Source: Owenia fusiformis
Lineage: Eukaryota > Annelida > Polychaeta > Sabellida > Oweniidae
Assembly: GCA_903813345.2 (NCBI GenBank)
Contig: CAIIXF020000009.1
Location: forward strand, 928,001-992,000
DNA: 64,000 nucleotides
Reading direction: 5' to 3'
Under the pieces are notes generated by a model that had not been told where the DNA came from, searched no databases, and saw only the letters and a program-made list of their open reading frames with translations. Within the stretch, counting starts at the first letter, position 1. Every line of letters starts with the position of its first letter. Shown here in pieces: positions 28,922 to 41,106 of the stretch. Both the position numbers and the translations under genes were made by a program.

Positions 28922-29116
28922 TTAACACTGTTTATTTGCTTCAACAAAATATTCCTTTGCTTGTGGTAAACGTCGAGAACTCATTTCATTTTTGTCCAGC
29001 CAGGCAAGGCCCTTAAGCTTGTCTTCCATCGCCTTTAGTAATATTATATCAACTAGACTTGAACACTTTTCAGCCATTTCCCCGCCAGTCATGTTGCGTC
29101 TGCTTCGCCTCTTCAA
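28922..29116 (-). CDS. Hypothetical exon or relic, charged helical peptide
   Basis: The minus frame reads RRSRRNMTGGEMAEKCSSLV ... EMSSRRLPQAKEYFVEANKQ to a stop at 28,924-28,922. Composition looks protein-like (mixed charged and hydrophobic, no low complexity). Upstream on the same strand (to about 29,280) further short Lys/Pro-rich stretches are broken by stops. It may be the 3' end of a decayed gene or transposon ORF. No domain recognised. Confidence 0.2.
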   Translation of the reverse strand: MKRRSRRNMTGGEMAEKCSSLVDIILLKAMEDKLKGLAWLDKNEMSSRRLPQAKEYFVEANKQC

Positions 29117-29519
29117 CTATGTGTTTTCCTCGAACTAATCTTCTCCTCAACTCTAGGGATATCACTATGCTAAAGTTTGCATCGCATCACTTTTACCCCT
29201 GCACTCTTTAGTGTTTTCGGCGTGCTTGGACCCTTGGTTCTATTTTTCTCTGCTTCTGTAAGATCCTTTGGAATGATTTGTGATTGTTTTTTTCCTGTTT
29301 ATCTATGTTCAGGGAGCTTTGTTTTCTTATGGCTACGTACGTCCCCAAGTTTTACTTATCCGTTTTCTAAAGAGCCATGCATGTCCTCTTGCAAAATTCC
29401 AGGCAAAATTAATATGAACTATAAATTGTGTGTCACTTGTACCACTGCCATAAACATCTTTTATGGTCTTTATCTTTTTCAGATAGTGCACGCAGCTATT
29501 GAGACAATGCATTTATGAA

Positions 29520-30576
29520 CCCGAGCACGCTCTTTTTGGTGACTTTTTTCCTATCACGGTAGTCTTTTTGAATTTCAGCAGGATGCTTTCCCATCTACGA
29601 AAAGTACAAGTTGATAAATGAACATATCTGTAAAGATTTGACGACAGAAAATGTGTGCAATAGAATTTATCAATTACGTTACCATCGGAAACGTAATTTA
29701 TGACATAGAAAACGCAAGACTATAGCTTCAATTGAAAATGAATGATAAAAAGGTGTTTTTATGTTCATTTTCACATTTATACCGACTGTGTTTATGCCAT
29801 AGATAACATCAAATTAACATTTCATCTTCTTTTAACAAGAGAGATACTATATTAGGTGTGATATATACCTAAATGTGTGGATTTACTCTAAAAAGGTGGT
29901 AGTGTTTCTTTATTCAGATTCAAATGAATATGGATACTCAAATTGCCCGCTTTATAAACTATATTCAGCGCTAGGAGTATGGTAACCGTTATTTTCGTAC
30001 TACTAGGTATCGTAAATGATGGTGTCGTAAATGATGCAAATACCCTTTTGCTGGCTGTATTATATTCAAACGATGTCAATTTAGTTAAAAATACTTATCA
30101 GCCAGGATCACTCCTACCATACAATAAGGTGATATAACATTAATATGCTCAGACACTTATTGCCTGTGGAAACTATGATCACGTAAATGATTTTCTTATC
30201 TATAACTTCATGAAAAACGGGAATTATAATTCTCTGGCCCTCAAATCTCAACGTTTCAAATATCAACTTGTACGACGTTCTATTAAGTATTCAAATTGGA
30301 ATCCAGATACGTATATGGCACATATAAAACATTAATTTTTCACCAGTTTTTATATGATTTATAGCACAAGGGGGTTGATATAAAAAAAAGTCTGGCGACA
30401 TCTGTTAAGGAACATTTTTGTCACAAATACTACCTTATTAAATTGGTTTAGCCTAATATACCTCAAATTTTTAATTACCCTGGCCTTTCCTACAAATTCT
30501 TACATTCACTTATTACCAAATTAGGTCAAAATTAGCACTGTAATTTTAAGTGTAGAAACTGGGAACAAGCCATATA
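29520..30576. other. AT-rich sequence, no gene seen
   Basis: No coding or repeat structure beyond scattered GTAAATGAT motifs (about 30,010, 30,025 and 30,184) and a short inverted AATTACGTTACC/GGAAACGTAATT near 29,673-29,700. Confidence 0.35.
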
Positions 30577-31483
30577 CAGGGTGGTCCAAAAAATGGGACA
30601 CTCGTATTTCAAAAATAAGTAATGATTTTCTTGATGAAAACATGTCATATTATATACCAGTGGATAGGGAATTTATTTATCTTTAATTTGGTATATCATA
30701 AGTTCAAATTTATTATAATGTCTGTCAACCAGCGTCCATTATATAAATGACGTCATTTTAGTTTCAAAACAGGTTTTCCAAAACTTGCAAAAAACAAGTT
30801 TTTTGTCAACTTTTTTTTACACAAACAGACGTTCAATATGTCCATCATTTTGATCAATTATAGCCCTCAGTTTTGGCCTTAACTGGTCAAAAACATCATT
30901 GATATTCTGTTGAGACAATGAATTCTACTTCTAAACAAGTCTATCCTTAATAAGGGACTGAGTAGATGTAAGGGGCTCATGGTAAACCAATTCTGTTAGT
31001 TCTCCCAATACGTGGTAGTCGCAGACGTTGACATCGCATTATCCAATTATGTTGTTTTTAGACCATCCTGGTATGAGCTCATTCTCGAATCATTACATTT
31101 TCCAACAAGATGGGGCTCCAAGCAATAGATCTCACAAGAGTGTCAAATGTTTAAAGGAAAATGTGCCTAGATTCATCCCCCTAATCACTGCCTCCGCCAG
31201 ATCACATGATCACCCAACGTCTGCGACTACCACATATGGGGATGGGAGAACTAACAGAATATGTGTACCAGGAATCCTTTACAACTATTCAGTCTCTTGA
31301 GAACAGACCTGAATTAATGAAAAGTGAAATTCATTGTCTTTAATTGCATATCAATGATGCTATTAGCCAGTTTAGGCCTAAATTGAGGGGTACAATTGAT
31401 CAAAATGGTGGACATATAGAACGTCTGTTTATTTAAATAAAATTGACAATAAAACTTGTTTTTGCAAGTTTTGGAAAACCTGT
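30577..31483 (+). mobile_element. Tc1/mariner-type element, cut by assembly gap
   Basis: The left end CAGGGTGGTCCAAAAAATGG at 30,577 follows TA. An internal inverted pair (30,755-30,880 against about 31,370-31,483) and another (TTCTGTTAGTTCTCCCA near 30,990 against GGGAGAACTAACAGAA near 31,244) show a foldback build. The plus strand at 31,085-31,180 encodes YIFQQDGAPSNRSHKSV, the catalytic-Asp block of the transposase. The right end should lie in the N run. Confidence 0.7.
31028..31300 (+). pseudogene. Tc1/mariner-type transposase fragment
   Basis: It contains NHYIFQQDGAPSNRSHKSVK, the Q-Q-D-G-A-P-x-(H/N) motif with the second catalytic Asp. After the Pro-rich turn the reading degenerates. 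Neither the helix-turn-helix nor the final acidic motif is seen. Confidence 0.6.
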
Positions 31484-31983
31484 NNNNNNNNNNNNNNNNN
31501 NNNNNNNNNNNNNNNNNNNNNNNNNNNNNNNNNNNNNNNNNNNNNNNNNNNNNNNNNNNNNNNNNNNNNNNNNNNNNNNNNNNNNNNNNNNNNNNNNNNN
31601 NNNNNNNNNNNNNNNNNNNNNNNNNNNNNNNNNNNNNNNNNNNNNNNNNNNNNNNNNNNNNNNNNNNNNNNNNNNNNNNNNNNNNNNNNNNNNNNNNNNN
31701 NNNNNNNNNNNNNNNNNNNNNNNNNNNNNNNNNNNNNNNNNNNNNNNNNNNNNNNNNNNNNNNNNNNNNNNNNNNNNNNNNNNNNNNNNNNNNNNNNNNN
31801 NNNNNNNNNNNNNNNNNNNNNNNNNNNNNNNNNNNNNNNNNNNNNNNNNNNNNNNNNNNNNNNNNNNNNNNNNNNNNNNNNNNNNNNNNNNNNNNNNNNN
31901 NNNNNNNNNNNNNNNNNNNNNNNNNNNNNNNNNNNNNNNNNNNNNNNNNNNNNNNNNNNNNNNNNNNNNNNNNNNNNNNNNNN
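31484..31983. other. Assembly gap, 500 N
   Basis: Exactly 500 N, a placeholder length, so the real distance is unknown. Frames reported through it are meaningless. Confidence 0.99.
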
Positions 31984-32144
31984 ATACCCTTCATGGAGTG
32001 ATTCAATACAAATGTTCATAATATAATGCAAACGCAAAACAGAATATCCATGTTGATGTATGCATGTTCCAAGGCCCTGTGCAAAATCATCAGTCTTCAC
32101 TTCCAAGCCTTTAATTTCAGTTCACCGGCATGTACAATAATTAC

Positions 32145-35100
32145 CTGTCTTCAATGCTGCCTTCAGTGAGGGTAGAGCTGCTATCTGATGAAACATCTTG
32201 GTCAACTGTACCTTTGTTCTCCTTGTCAGACTCCCCACTTGCCTACAATGATATGTAATGTAAGCATATTTGTGTAAGGAAAAACGGGAGTACTATAATT
32301 GAGATTGAGATGAAATGAGAACATCAAGAAAAATAAACCCCCAATAACCCAACTATGATTGAATACACAAAAAGTGAACAAAGTCACCTCCACCATGATT
32401 TACTATTATTTCCTAAAGAATATACCTTATCATCCTCCTGATGAAATGGATGGTGTCTGGGTAATTCATTCAGAGTCATTCCTTTAGAAAAAGTTTCATC
32501 CAATTTACTTTTTTGTTCCTCAGGTTTCTTCTTTTGGTGTGATGGCTGTTTTGTAGCGTGTCTTTGCTTTTCATATAACTCCTTTAACTGTTTTTGCTTT
32601 CTTTCATTTGCTTCTTTTTGAGCTCGTTTTTCTTGAACTTGTTTTTTCTTGCGTTCCATTTGTTGCTTATGCATATAATTTCTCACTTGGTCGCTGTCAT
32701 AGTGTCTTACTTTTGCAACTGGGAATTTTTCTACTTCTGCATGGAAATACACAAAAATATATATTAGTTTTTAAATTATTTTAAATTGTATAGTTAATAA
32801 TTAATCAATATATTATCTGTGTCAACAAGATCATCTAGTTGCCAATGGAGTTTTATGTTGATCAAATTGAAAATGTTTGACAGATTAAGTCATAAAGGAA
32901 TTTTTTATCAGTTTCTCCAAATAAAGGAATAGTATACTAGCCCAACCAAAACTACTATTGCAATCTATTTATCCATCTGTATAACAAATCTAATAGTGAC
33001 AATTTATTGACCCCATTGACTTTATCTATTTACAGTATTGGTATTATCGCATAAAGGTGACAATTTCTTTCAAACATGCTGTTCTCTGTACCTGCTGGTT
33101 TTGTTGCTTTGCGTTTTTTGCCACCTGATACTGGTGTTTTTCTTGATTCTTTATTTTCAGCCTTTGGTTCATTATCTTCATTTTCATCCTCTTTTTCAGT
33201 ATCTGAAGGCACGAAGACACATTTTACATTTTCACATTTTACACCAATGGCAATGTTTTCTCTAGTAAATTATTTTCAAATGAGTAAAAAATTTTCATTC
33301 TCATATTTCTGACTGAAGTTGGTCAAAATAAGCAAATGGATTTTCAGGGTGGGGGGAAGCATATTTTCAAACTCTATTTCCATTGGCTGGGAAGACTATT
33401 GCATGGGATCTTGTAATGTTTGTATTATGCAGCAGAAAGTTGTTTGAAGGCACCAAGGTGTGAATACCAACCTGAGTCTCCAGAATCCATCTGTAAATCA
33501 GCAAGCACATTCTTGGCCTCATCAGACAATGCCTTTGCATTAACATGGTCTTCTTCTTTTTCCTCGTCCTTTTCTGGGGGTTCTTCAACAATAGTATCAT
33601 CCTAGAAAAAAAACGAAATGCAACTTATTCAACAGTCTGTAATCATAGAAAGAAATTATATTTCAAAGTCCTGAACAACAGTGTCATCCTATAAACATGG
33701 ATATGTCAGATTCTTCAGCAACAGTGTTTTCTTAGAAATAATAAAATGTTTAAATATTCATCAATAGTGTCATCCTAATGTCAAATTCTTCACAAATATC
33801 ATTTGAGAAGCATACCTTTTCATTGGATTATTCAAACACTTTTTCTGATATTGTTTTCTTTACAAAACTTACTTTATCTTGTAAGTGATCATCAACTTCA
33901 TTGTGAGTGTCCTCGTCAACATGAATTTCCACTTCATCATCATCATGATCTTTGGGTATGGCATCTGTGAGAAAATGTGCAACAATGAGTGAATATGTTA
34001 CGATATCCTTAAAAAGACTGTACAGAATGGAGATTTAATTAATATTTCTCAGGAAAGAAAAATCTAAAAATAAACATAAGAAAAACTGCCGAGAATTGTA
34101 GAATTTTTCAAACAAATATGTGATTTTGGTAAAAACAAACTGAAGAAATAACTTGCTGAAGTTGAATCCCAGTACATCTGTACTTTCTGCAATTTTAATT
34201 GAAATATCCATCCTTGATCTTACCTGACTGTGAATTACTTGGTGTTATGTCTTTAGTAGGGGGAGATGTGCCATGTTTAGGTAACACTGCTGGCCCTAGT
34301 TCTCGCAGGACAGCCTTCTGTCCTTCTCTCCAAGACCGAACAGTTATAATATCTTTAGCTTTGTATTTTGTTGGCTTTTTGCTGGCAATTAAACGATTTG
34401 CTTTCTTCGTCTTGGTGGATTCTTTTGGCTTTTCTTCAAATTTTTCTGTAAATTATTATTTTGAAGAGTTGACTACTTTTTTCTGTATCAAGATGGACTT
34501 CCATGAATTAATTTCTTTTAGTCATTTTAAAAAATATGTTAATTTCATAGTTTTTTCCAAAATCTGAATAAACAGTATCTACTATTAGTAATAGGGGTGA
34601 GACGAGTCGAAAAAATCCGATTCGAGTCGAATCCGATTCCAGTCAGAAAATGACGATTCGAGTTTCGAATCCGTTTCGAGTCGCGCGAAGTGCGAACAAC
34701 ATCGCTTTTGACCGTTCGTATTTTTAATGCGTCAATGGTGGAAAGCCGGAAATATAAACAAACACAATTCGTCGTAAGTTTATTCTGATTTTATTACATA
34801 TATTCTTTCATTTATGTGTACATACAATATAATAATTTAATACAAGCATATCCAAGTCATTGAAACTTATATATTCAACGCAATATCGAGTAAAAACATG
34901 CATATTGACAGTATTTTTCTGAATTCTTTTATTTTTTCGAATTTTTTCTCAACTCGAAAATGATTCGATTCATCAACTTCGACTCGATTCGACTCGACTC
35001 GAAGCCCCAAACCCGCGAGTCCTCGACTCATCGGGTTGTCGTCTCACCCCTAGTTAGTAATAAAGAACATTTTTAATCACTTCTGAGTAATAATATCAAT

Positions 35101-38100
35101 CTAATTTACTCCTTGCAGATTCAAACTTTTCACCTTTGCAATTCAAACTGTGACTAATCTTACACGTTAGTAAATGAATGAATGAATGTTACCTTCTAAT
35201 TTTTTTGAAGACTTTCTATCAACATGTCTGGTTTTTCGTCTTATTTCCGAGAGTTTGACCACTTTCCCATCTGGAGTTTTGATTCTTGTTTCTGCCTCAC
35301 TAAATCCTGGAATATTGGATAGTGCTTTTATAAAAAGTAATTATGGAACATGTACTTCACATTAATACTATATTATTCATACTATAAATGGCATTTTCCT
35401 AGATAGGAAAGAAACATCACATAAATTTCAGATTGATCTAATAAAATGGTTTGGCTTGGAACGAGTAGAAAAGACAACAAGATTTTAAATTGGACAAAAA
35501 ATGTGAAGCAGACAAGGATTTTATCATACCTTTGTACGTTGGAGCAGGAGGACCAATGGCAACTTTACGAACCCTCGCTTTAACTTTATCGCTCTCATAG
35601 AGATCATAATTCTTGCTGCTGATTGGTTCTTCATCAAAATGATGAGCACGTTTCTCCAGCATTGTGTCAATAGGTGGTGTGGTAGAGGAGACCATGGCTT
35701 CCTGCAACGTGTCAGGTTTCACTGAAAAAGAAGTGAGAATGTCAAATAACAACCTTTTTGAGGTTATTGTCTCTCTTGTACTTTATTTAGCTTTGCAACT
35801 ATTTCAGTCCTCTAGGACTCATTGATACATACAAGTAGCAGTAGATATTAGTAGATAGATAGTCTATACCAAATATTGCACAAGTTTGAGCAAGTACTAG
35901 AATGCAAGAGAAAAACACACTTTCTTCGAAGTAAACAGTCCCAAGGATCAATAATAACCTGAGAAGTATAAAATGAAATACTTTTACATCCATATGGTTG
36001 TTTAGTTCCCATTCTAGATTGATTTTCAAAATATGTTTTCTTGACTCGCTGTCCTGACAAAATATAGTTTGATGTCATCATACCTTTTGGGGAAAGATTC
36101 ATTCTTTGTTGTCTGATCTTTTCTCTAATCTTGGCAAGTCCATCTGAAAAAACACACAGAAAGTTATTCCCACAATGGTCATGGTCAAATGCTAAAGGAA
36201 ACACGTATTGAACACATACATACATACTGGTATTTGTTGGAGGACAAACATAAGAATAGTGTATCTAACTCTGTTATTGTCAAATCATATTCTCAACTCA
36301 CTGATTGGGACAGCAATTTTGGATAGAGCATGAATAAAATAAACTTACCTGCATTATGATCTAAATTCTTGATCCCTTTTTTTAATTTTCTTTTCATGCC
36401 AGATTCAGATCCACTAAGTGATCCCCCACTAGAAGACTGTACAACATCCTCAGTAGATCCAAACACTTCTGGTCTCTTGTATTCTGTTGTATACTCCATA
36501 TTTTGAGCTTTAGATTTATATCCTTTGGTTGCATTAGTTAATTGTGTATTTCTGGATGATGCAAATTGTTGCAAGTCAGATTTTACAAATGATCCCCCGT
36601 AAGTGGCTTTAGTAGAGAATCTATCGAGATCATTCTTGTTTGTGTATGTGGTTCCATAATTAGTGGTACCATAGTCAGCAGGGCGTAATGATTCATTATA
36701 AGATTTAGTTCCACTGGCACCTGGTACAGTTACATCCACATGTGTTAACTTAGCTGTCCGTGATCTAAAGTTACAAATAGGATCACTGCTTGAGTGTGAT
36801 ACTCGATCATTAAGGAACCGCAGTTCAGTGTCTTTTATTGCCTGGGAATCAGTTTGATTGTGGATTGAAGAATATTTTGAAGAATAAGACCTAGAATCCA
36901 ATTCATGTGTTAGTTCGCTACCATATGTCGCATTCCTACTATCAAACTCTCTATATTCTGGTGTGTCTTTAAACTCGACCCTGCGAGGAGGGCTGTGCTG
37001 GTAATCTTGAATATTGCTATGGAAACTTGTGTCTCGCAATGGACTCCTTGGTCTATATTCATTTGGTGCAGTGTCAGTATACTTGTCTCCTAGTAAATTG
37101 AAATAAATAAAGCATTAAAATATCACCACATGCAAATGATTATGATTTCAAGTGAAGCATTTGTTACAGACATCACCCACACTGGTAACAAAAATTGCAT
37201 GGCAATAAGAATATTGACTTTACTTTACAATCTTAAAATCCACATACATGTATATACAAATCTACTAACCTAGACGACTGACTTTTCTTGATGTTGTCTG
37301 CATCTTTGATTTCATATACTGACTTCTTCCTTGATCATCAGTCTGAAAAACAATAAAACATTAAGAATAAAAAAGTATAAAAACTGTCTTGGACAATGTA
37401 TTATGTACAGAGAATACCACATTCGCACCAAGCTAGGCATTCTGTATCATTTTATCACAGAGAAATAAATGTACGCATTATGACTTGATCACATTATTCT
37501 GTTGAAGAAGAAAAAATGAGTTCTATGTTTCTTAAAAAATTGCTAAATATGTAAAATAAAACACATGTTTTACACAGGAATATTGTCAGTACAGGCATTA
37601 ACACTCATGAAAATGACTATTTAGCAACAATATTCTTTGCTGATCTCTTACTCTTGTTCCATAGTGTCTTTTTCTATCTGTAATCACATAGCTGGGTACT
37701 TGATCAATATCAACACTGGTGTCAGACTTATCAGGATCACTGAATTCATTGCGTGGTACAAGGGTTTGTCTGTCTGTGTGTCTGTTTGTTTCCTCTATCC
37801 TATACTGGGCTCGTCTAAGTGCTGTTTTAGCTTTACCCATCGTATCCCAAGCAGATGCTAAATCTGTGAAAATGTATTATGTTGTTGAAATTATTGAAAC
37901 TTGAATGAAGCACAGAATTATAAACACACTAATGTTAATAAATATACTATAGATCATATGTACCTGAATTATTGACAGTCAATTTATTTTAACGATAAAA
38001 AAAGACATAAACTAACATTTAATGCTCCCACCTACTTGCAATTACAATAGTGTAGCAATTGCCAAACGCAGACACCAAATGCTTATCACAAAATAAGGTA

Positions 38101-38278
38101 ACTGTTAAATGACATATATGTCACCACATTTGGCCGCCATTGGTGGTGACATTTTAAAAAGAGGTACCTGTTAAGGAGTCATCATAGGTCTTTCCACTAG
38201 ATGGAGCTCTTACCACTGGGGTAGAGTCTATTGTTCTTCTCCCTCTGATTCCAGACATTTTCAATGGATATAAGCCAT
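32145..38278 (-). CDS. CEP350: CEP350-like centrosomal protein, N-terminal 13 exons (partial)
   Basis: Coding exons in transcript order: 38,258-38,168 (exon start 38,278), 37,863-37,652, 37,342-37,270, 37,089-36,349, 36,143-36,084, 35,721-35,530, 35,306-35,193, 34,445-34,224, 33,964-33,873, 33,601-33,472, 33,202-33,092, 32,736-32,426, 32,242-32,145. All have GT-AG borders and every phase joins, giving about 815 codons. The order of conserved blocks is as I recall for vertebrate CEP350: WDTMGKAKTALRRAQ, RRVEFKDTPEYREF, ELRFLNDR, LAKIREKIRQQRMNLS, a TPDGK motif, VRSWREGQKAVLRELGPA, then VRHYDSDQVRNYM with a Lys/Glu/Gln-rich coiled coil. CEP350 is a large centrosome/microtubule scaffold (about 3,100 aa in human) that works with FOP/FGFR1OP; that function is from the family. 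The remaining part should lie to the left but is not found across the gap. Introns are short (about 80-700 bp); one holds a MITE. Confidence 0.85.
32426..32736 (-). CDS. CEP350: CEP350-like exon 12, coiled-coil
   Basis: 311 nt, phase 1 in, phase 0 out. It begins EVEKFPVAKVRHYDSDQVRN, then about 50 residues of Lys/Glu/Gln-rich heptad-like sequence (QQMERKKKQVQEKRAQKEAN), then a polar tail. The R-x-Y-D-x-(D/E)-x-V-R-x-Y motif before the basic coiled coil is a characteristic CEP350 block. Confidence 0.8.
34592..35052. mobile_element. hAT-type MITE in a CEP350-like intron
   Basis: The ends TAGGGGTGAGACGA at 34,592 and TCGTCTCACCCCTA at 35,052 are flanked by ATTAGTAA and GTTAGTAA, an 8-bp duplication with one mismatch. 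The arms are rich in CGAGTCGAAT-type motifs, also mirrored. No ORF. An 8-bp duplication and a TAGGG start suggest hAT. Confidence 0.75.
35848..36083 (-). other. Possible extension or alternative end of CEP350-like exon 5
   Basis: The frame of exon 5 stays open past its likely donor at 36,084 (AAAAG|GTATGA) and reads GQRVKKTYFENQSRMGTKQP before a possible GTAAAAG donor near 35,988. Both forms end in phase 1 and join exon 6. I prefer the shorter exon but cannot exclude the longer one. Confidence 0.3.
36349..37089 (-). CDS. CEP350: CEP350-like exon 4 (largest)
   Basis: 741 nt, phase 1 in and out, between CTAG|G and GCAG|GTAAGT. It starts DKYTDTAPNEYRPRSPLRDT and carries RVEFKDTPEYREF and DTELRFLNDR, the clearest short matches to vertebrate CEP350. 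The remainder is Ser/Thr/Tyr-rich and likely disordered, ending in a basic KRKLKKGIKNL stretch. Confidence 0.82.
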
Positions 38279-38623
38279 CTGAAAACAAATATTATATTAT
38301 ATATGACTTACAATTGAACCATTGCTCAGACTGACAGATGGACTGAAGAACTTGGTTTAGATTCTATGTTCTTTATTGTAGAACTAGAAAACAGACACCT
38401 GGGAGTAGAAAATCCTAATGAACAAATCATTCATAAATCGTCAATGTGTTCCAGTAATAATAATAAAAAGTGCAGATAAAAAGTCATACATTTTATGAAA
38501 GCTCAGAATTACTGACAACTCAAGGTCTGGGAGTTCTTATTTTAAATTTTCTGAGGCATAAATCATGACCACTTCCATCATCAGGCAACCATTTTGGATT
38601 TTTCAGCACAATCAGAAAAATTA

Positions 38624-39254
38624 CACCCGGTAATCGTACGAAATGGATGGAGGGGGATTAGGCGATTTCTGCAAGAAAACTCAACAATTTTGATTTATAT
38701 GTCTTTACGATAGAACAAATTTACTAGAACTCGTGTATTTGAAAAAACTTAACTCAGTACTCCAGTAAGAAACTGGATATTATATCTCTGGAGAATGAAT
38801 TGTAGTCATAAGAATAAATTCAAGTAGCATGTCTTATCATGTCTTATATACATGTTATCCCCCCTCCATCCAATATTAATTAATTTCCATTATTTATTTT
38901 TTGTATAAAGCGTGCAAACTAACTTTAGAAAGTGAGCAATGTCATTAGTATTGTGATAATAACGTACCTTATACCTATTTATTACAGGTCGTGTAGACCA
39001 TTGTTGCCCGATTTATAGTAAAAACATTGACTTTTGCTGCTGCATGTTGGTGATGATGCACCTTTTTTAATAGAGCTCATATCTTAGATTAGAAGGGTAT
39101 CAGTTCAAAAAAATACTAGATGGCCTAACATATTTTGCCTATTCAGTTGTAAATTTTCTCTTGAAAAAATAAATCTTCCAAATTTTTTGAGTTTCCTTGC
39201 AGAAATCACCTTATCCCCCCCTCCATCCATTTTGTACTATCACCGTAGGGCGTG
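38624..39254. mobile_element. MITE with about 60-bp inverted ends, upstream of the CEP350-like exons
   Basis: ACGAAATGGATGGAGGGGG and CGATTTCTGCAAGAAAACTC at the left (38,637-38,690) recur inverted at 39,170-39,235. The outermost bases (CACCCGGTAATCG / CACGCCCTACGG) match only partly, so edges are approximate. No coding. Confidence 0.6.
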
Positions 39255-39624
39255 AAAATGCCACAATATTTGCATTCTACTCTAAAATACTTTTTATTTC
39301 ATAATAATGAAGCCATATTCTGAGAGATCTCAAATTAACAAAAATCTATCCCTGGATGCAGCCCCTGGTGGATATCAGAAAGACGTTTAAAGACTTTTCT
39401 TACTTTCCATTTTTCCTGTGGAAATATTGGTACCTATCATGAAATAAATTGTGGTGCCATAAAATGCAGTTTGCTGATACGTCACCAACCATAAAATATT
39501 GAAAAATGTCTAAGCTCATTTTGTAGATGAGTTTCTAACTGTTTCTCAAAATACCATTTATGTAACTTAAGTGAGGAATTAAATCGATGATACTGTTGTT
39601 TTCTGAACTATATGTCATGGCTAC

Positions 39625-39861
39625 AGTGCTCACCATATATAAATGACACCTAGATTTGCTGAAGTTGGGATTTACCATGTTAAAAAGAAGAGAATTTTCA
39701 AGAGGCTATACATCAGTGGATGAGAGTTTTCAAAATGTAAAATATACAAAACTTAAGGGATGTGTATCTAGACATTATTGGAAAGTATCATGAAGTCTCA
39801 AATCACCATGGTCTGGAAATGTGAGAGAAAATCCAGGTGTCATTTATTTATGGTGAGCACT
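39625..39861. mobile_element. Small MITE with 27-bp inverted ends
   Basis: AGTGCTCACCATATATAAAT at 39,625 and its inverse at 39,861 (ATTTATTTATGGTGAGCACT). The duplication is unclear. The interior is AT-rich, without ORFs. Confidence 0.6.
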
Positions 39862-40361
39862 TTACAGTGGGGGACATAAAGAATTACAAAAGCTATGGAA
39901 ATTGCATGCTGTCGCACATGTAATAAATTCTTATCTCAGTGTATTCAGTGCTCTATTTCTCCATCCTAGTAAGTCCAGATATAGTGGAATTCGTGTCCAT
40001 AATGACAAATAAGAACTTAAAAATTTGAATTTGAATTCACATGTCACTGCAGACTCTTCGAATGTTGAGGTGATTTTGGAGCCTGATTACGCTGCAATGT
40101 GGATTGGCTCCCAGAATGCAACATGACATGTGTCAGCTATCAAAATGCTGTTCCGCCATTTGGAAATCTGTCACAAGTAAATAAGGTAACCTGATGTTGC
40201 ATTCTGGGAGTCAATGCTCTTTGGATCACAAACATGGCAATTCATAAAAACATTTGTTCGATTTGGTTGGGATTTATACATCATTTACAGGTATCACGGT
40301 GTTATAGCACGACAGATACGACAAGGCAATTGGCCAAATTTTGCGGTAACGATAACAAAAA

Positions 40362-41106
40362 ATGGCGGACGGGAAAGACAGCATGTCCTCTTTTTCGCCT
40401 GTAGGCAAGATTCACAGGTAAGCTTTCCTTTTCAACTAGTTCCATTCGGTGATGCATATGTGAATGGTTATAAAGATTGAGTTAAATCTATAAGAAGCAG
40501 AATATAAGCTGTAAACCTACCCGGCTGAGATTTCGAAGTTCATAATTTTTAGTCCTTTTTCGTGTTTTCTCAGTATATGTGCCTCAACCAACTCAAAATA
40601 CTAACTGTACGTAAACTGTGTATAAACAAGCCATAAAATGACAAATGCAGAACAGAAATGTGGTGAATATTGTAGATAATAAGGTTTCAATCGCAAGGTC
40701 GTTAGACAGATACGTATGCATTGCATGATTTTTTATGGACAGCAACGCATTGTATTAGTTTTACATTAGATGTTAGCGGACGGTTACATGCAAGTTCCTG
40801 TCAAGTCAAGGTCGCTAGATGGATAGCTCTCTATGTGTGAACTACCTTTTTGTTTTCAGGACTCGCAAGAGACGCTCTTGCTTGAGCCTCTATAGGGCAA
40901 GGAAAAAAATAGCGAAAGCCAATGAAAGTGAAAATGATTGTAATGAAGAGGCAAAGGAAGAAATTAGTAACAACGAACAGGCGACGGAAGAAAACAACTC
41001 CAAATTAATTGATGATGTCATGAGTGACATATATTACCAGAGGCTATGTTGTGGTGGTAAATCAAAATTACATTACACTTCGAAAGTCGTATTAGTTAAT
41101 GCTTAA
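40362..41106 (+). pseudogene. Element-encoded gene, first two exons (incomplete)
   Basis: Exon 1 at 40,362-40,417 reads MADGKDSMSSFSPVGKIHR with donor CACAG|GTAAGC. Exon 2 starts at 40,860 after TGTTTTCAG in matching phase 2 and reads TRKRRSCLSLYRARKKIA, then an acidic Asn/Glu-rich stretch and VMSDIYYQRLCCGGK, with a stop at 41,104-41,106 or a possible donor near 41,058. The homologous region in copy A has lost the donor and is frameshifted. No known domain. It is likely the N-terminal, basic then acidic part of a protein encoded by the autonomous parent. Confidence 0.45.

Noticed and set aside
29177-29518. 113-codon plus-strand frame with hydrophobic stretches
   Set aside because: The opposite strand holds protein-like scraps, so this looks like antisense of a decayed ORF; no splice sites or domain.
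31314-32106. Long frames across 31,484-31,983
   Set aside because: They consist of N and have no meaning.
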